From: Bacillus subtilis
GTDB lineage: Bacteria > Bacillota > Bacilli > Bacillales > Bacillaceae_C
NCBI RefSeq assembly: GCF_008764245.1
Contig: NZ_VTQV01000009.1
Location: 1-64,000 of the forward strand
Length of the DNA: 64,000 nucleotides
Direction of reading: 5' to 3'
Positions 63,268 through 64,000 of this stretch are shown in pieces. The stretch's first letter is position 1, and each line of letters starts with the position of its first letter. A program made the translations under genes and the position numbers. The notes beneath the pieces are model-generated. The model worked only from the letters and a program-made list of their open reading frames with translations, had not been told where the DNA came from and ran no database searches.

Positions 63268-64000
63268 TTATTCACTGCATTTCGTTTCGCCGTAAACCGC
63301 ACGAATTTGGTCAATGTATAAGGTGCCTGTTGTTTTTCGTTCGTCATTGGTCGCCAGATAGCGAAAGGGAATTTCCATTTTTAAGGGAAGTGGGCGACCC
63401 TTAGGAAGTTCGGCCTCTACATATTGCCACCCTTTCCAATCGACGCCTTGCTTATTATCTGTATAATCAATGGCGAAAGCTTGATCTTTGCCATCCCGTA
63501 ACTGTGCTCTTAGCCAATGTCCTTGCCCATCTCCATAGACCCACATCGCTATTTTATTTGGATAACCCTCTAATGCAACCATTTGCTTCGGAAAAGCATA
63601 TACGCCAGAAATTCCCTTTTGATTTAAAAAATTGTAATCGATTCGCAATGCATGATGTCCGAAACGAACGGGATCAGTTGGACTTGTGGCTACTGCCAAA
63701 TTGATAGCTGTACAACGATCCCCTTTTATTTCCCAATTATCAATCCCATTTTCAAAGTCCTCCAGCAAAAACGGTTCTTTTCCTACCTCCACCTTCAATG
63801 AAGCACTCACTTGCCCATAGCTAACAGTGACCGTACCTTGACCACTTTGTGCAAAAGCTGTAAATATTCCGCTTGGATCGATTTTTCCGACCGTTCCAGC
63901 AAATTTCCACTCTAAACATGCAGGGTCAAAATTCACCTTTTTCCCCTTATAAAAGGCCAATACGTCTAGTTGATACACCATACCATGATCAATGGTTATT
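63268..64000 (-). CDS. C-terminal part of a probable phosphodiester glycosidase-type protein (truncated by window edge)
   Basis: The frame stays open to the right edge, so an internal Met at 63981 is not the start. The visible region of about 240 residues holds a bacterial Ig-like segment (WKFAGTVGKIDPSGIFTAFA) and a carbohydrate-binding-like beta-sandwich (LLEDFENGIDNWEIKGDR, KIAMWVYGDGQGHWLRAQLR, GTLYIDQIRAVYG). This arrangement is found at the C-terminus of NAGPA-type phosphodiester glycosidases of Bacillaceae and Paenibacillaceae. The catalytic part is not visible, so the assignment is tentative. Confidence 0.6.
   Translation of the reverse strand, partial: ITIDHGMVYQLDVLAFYKGKKVNFDPACLEWKFAGTVGKIDPSGIFTAFAQSGQGTVTVSYGQVSASLKVEVGKEPFLLEDFENGIDNWEIKGDRCTAINLAVATSPTDPVRFGHHALRIDYNFLNQKGISGVYAFPKQMVALEGYPNKIAMWVYGDGQGHWLRAQLRDGKDQAFAIDYTDNKQGVDWKGWQYVEAELPKGRPLPLKMEIPFRYLATNDERKTTGTLYIDQIRAVYGETKCSE

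Noticed and set aside
1-64000. CRISPR arrays, tRNA or rRNA genes
   Set aside because: No regularly spaced short repeats and no tRNA- or rRNA-like sequence were seen in any intergenic region.

Overview
This window looks like a chromosomal segment of a low-GC Bacillota, most likely a Bacillaceae. It has strong AGGAGG-type ribosome sites with frequent TTG/GTG starts, sigma-A promoters, CcpA (cre)-like boxes, LplA/LplB/LplC and YesM/YesN type modules, and no ABC ATPase beside the permeases (Bacilli usually share one MsmX-type ATPase). Nearly every gene lies on the minus strand; the main exception is a LacI-family regulator near the right edge.

The window is one very large fucoside-utilisation locus. 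It holds eight probable alpha-L-fucosidases (six GH29, two GH95), a GH35 beta-galactosidase, a GH16 enzyme, a sialidase-like BNR protein, a Cys-type sulfatase and an alkaline-phosphatase-superfamily enzyme. None of the glycosidases shows a signal peptide, so oligosaccharides are probably imported and then trimmed in the cytosol. Import would use three LplB/LplC-type systems, one MalEFG-type system and four further solute-binding lipoproteins that have no permeases of their own.

Layout from left to right: the 5' end of a group II intron and a small conserved gene (1-491); three Gfo/Idh/MocA oxidoreductases and an IolE-like isomerase (678-4664); a ROK regulator (4946-6151); a phosphatase/GH16/ABC transporter operon whose binding-protein gene carries an in-frame stop (6259-12601); a two-component system (12703-16077); GH35, GH95, sialidase and GH29 genes, a second LplABC set and a membrane-bound AraC regulator (16310-29540); a six-gene non-phosphorylating L-fucose catabolic operon (29648-34110); a GH29 gene with a MalEFG transporter (34273-38857); a 1.4-kb decayed stretch (38858-40229); GH95, sulfatase, GH29 and a third LplABC set (40230-49160); a mosaic of binding proteins, GH29 genes and a second isomerase (49633-61639); the LacI regulator (62076-63098); and the C-terminal part of a probable phosphodiester glycosidase (63268 to the edge).

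The catabolic operon encodes an L-fucose mutarotase, two SDR dehydrogenases, a split UxaA-type dehydratase and a FAH-family hydrolase. Together these fit L-fucose -> fuconate -> 2-keto-3-deoxy-fuconate -> 2,4-diketo compound -> pyruvate + lactate. A near-palindromic operator (core TTACCGGTAA) recurs at six promoters: the catabolic operon, the third LplABC/GH29/sulfatase/GH95 operon, two GH29 transcription units, one binding-protein gene and a decayed isomerase gene. The divergent LacI protein is the obvious candidate regulator, so import, defucosylation and fucose breakdown would be co-induced, with CcpA repression layered on top.
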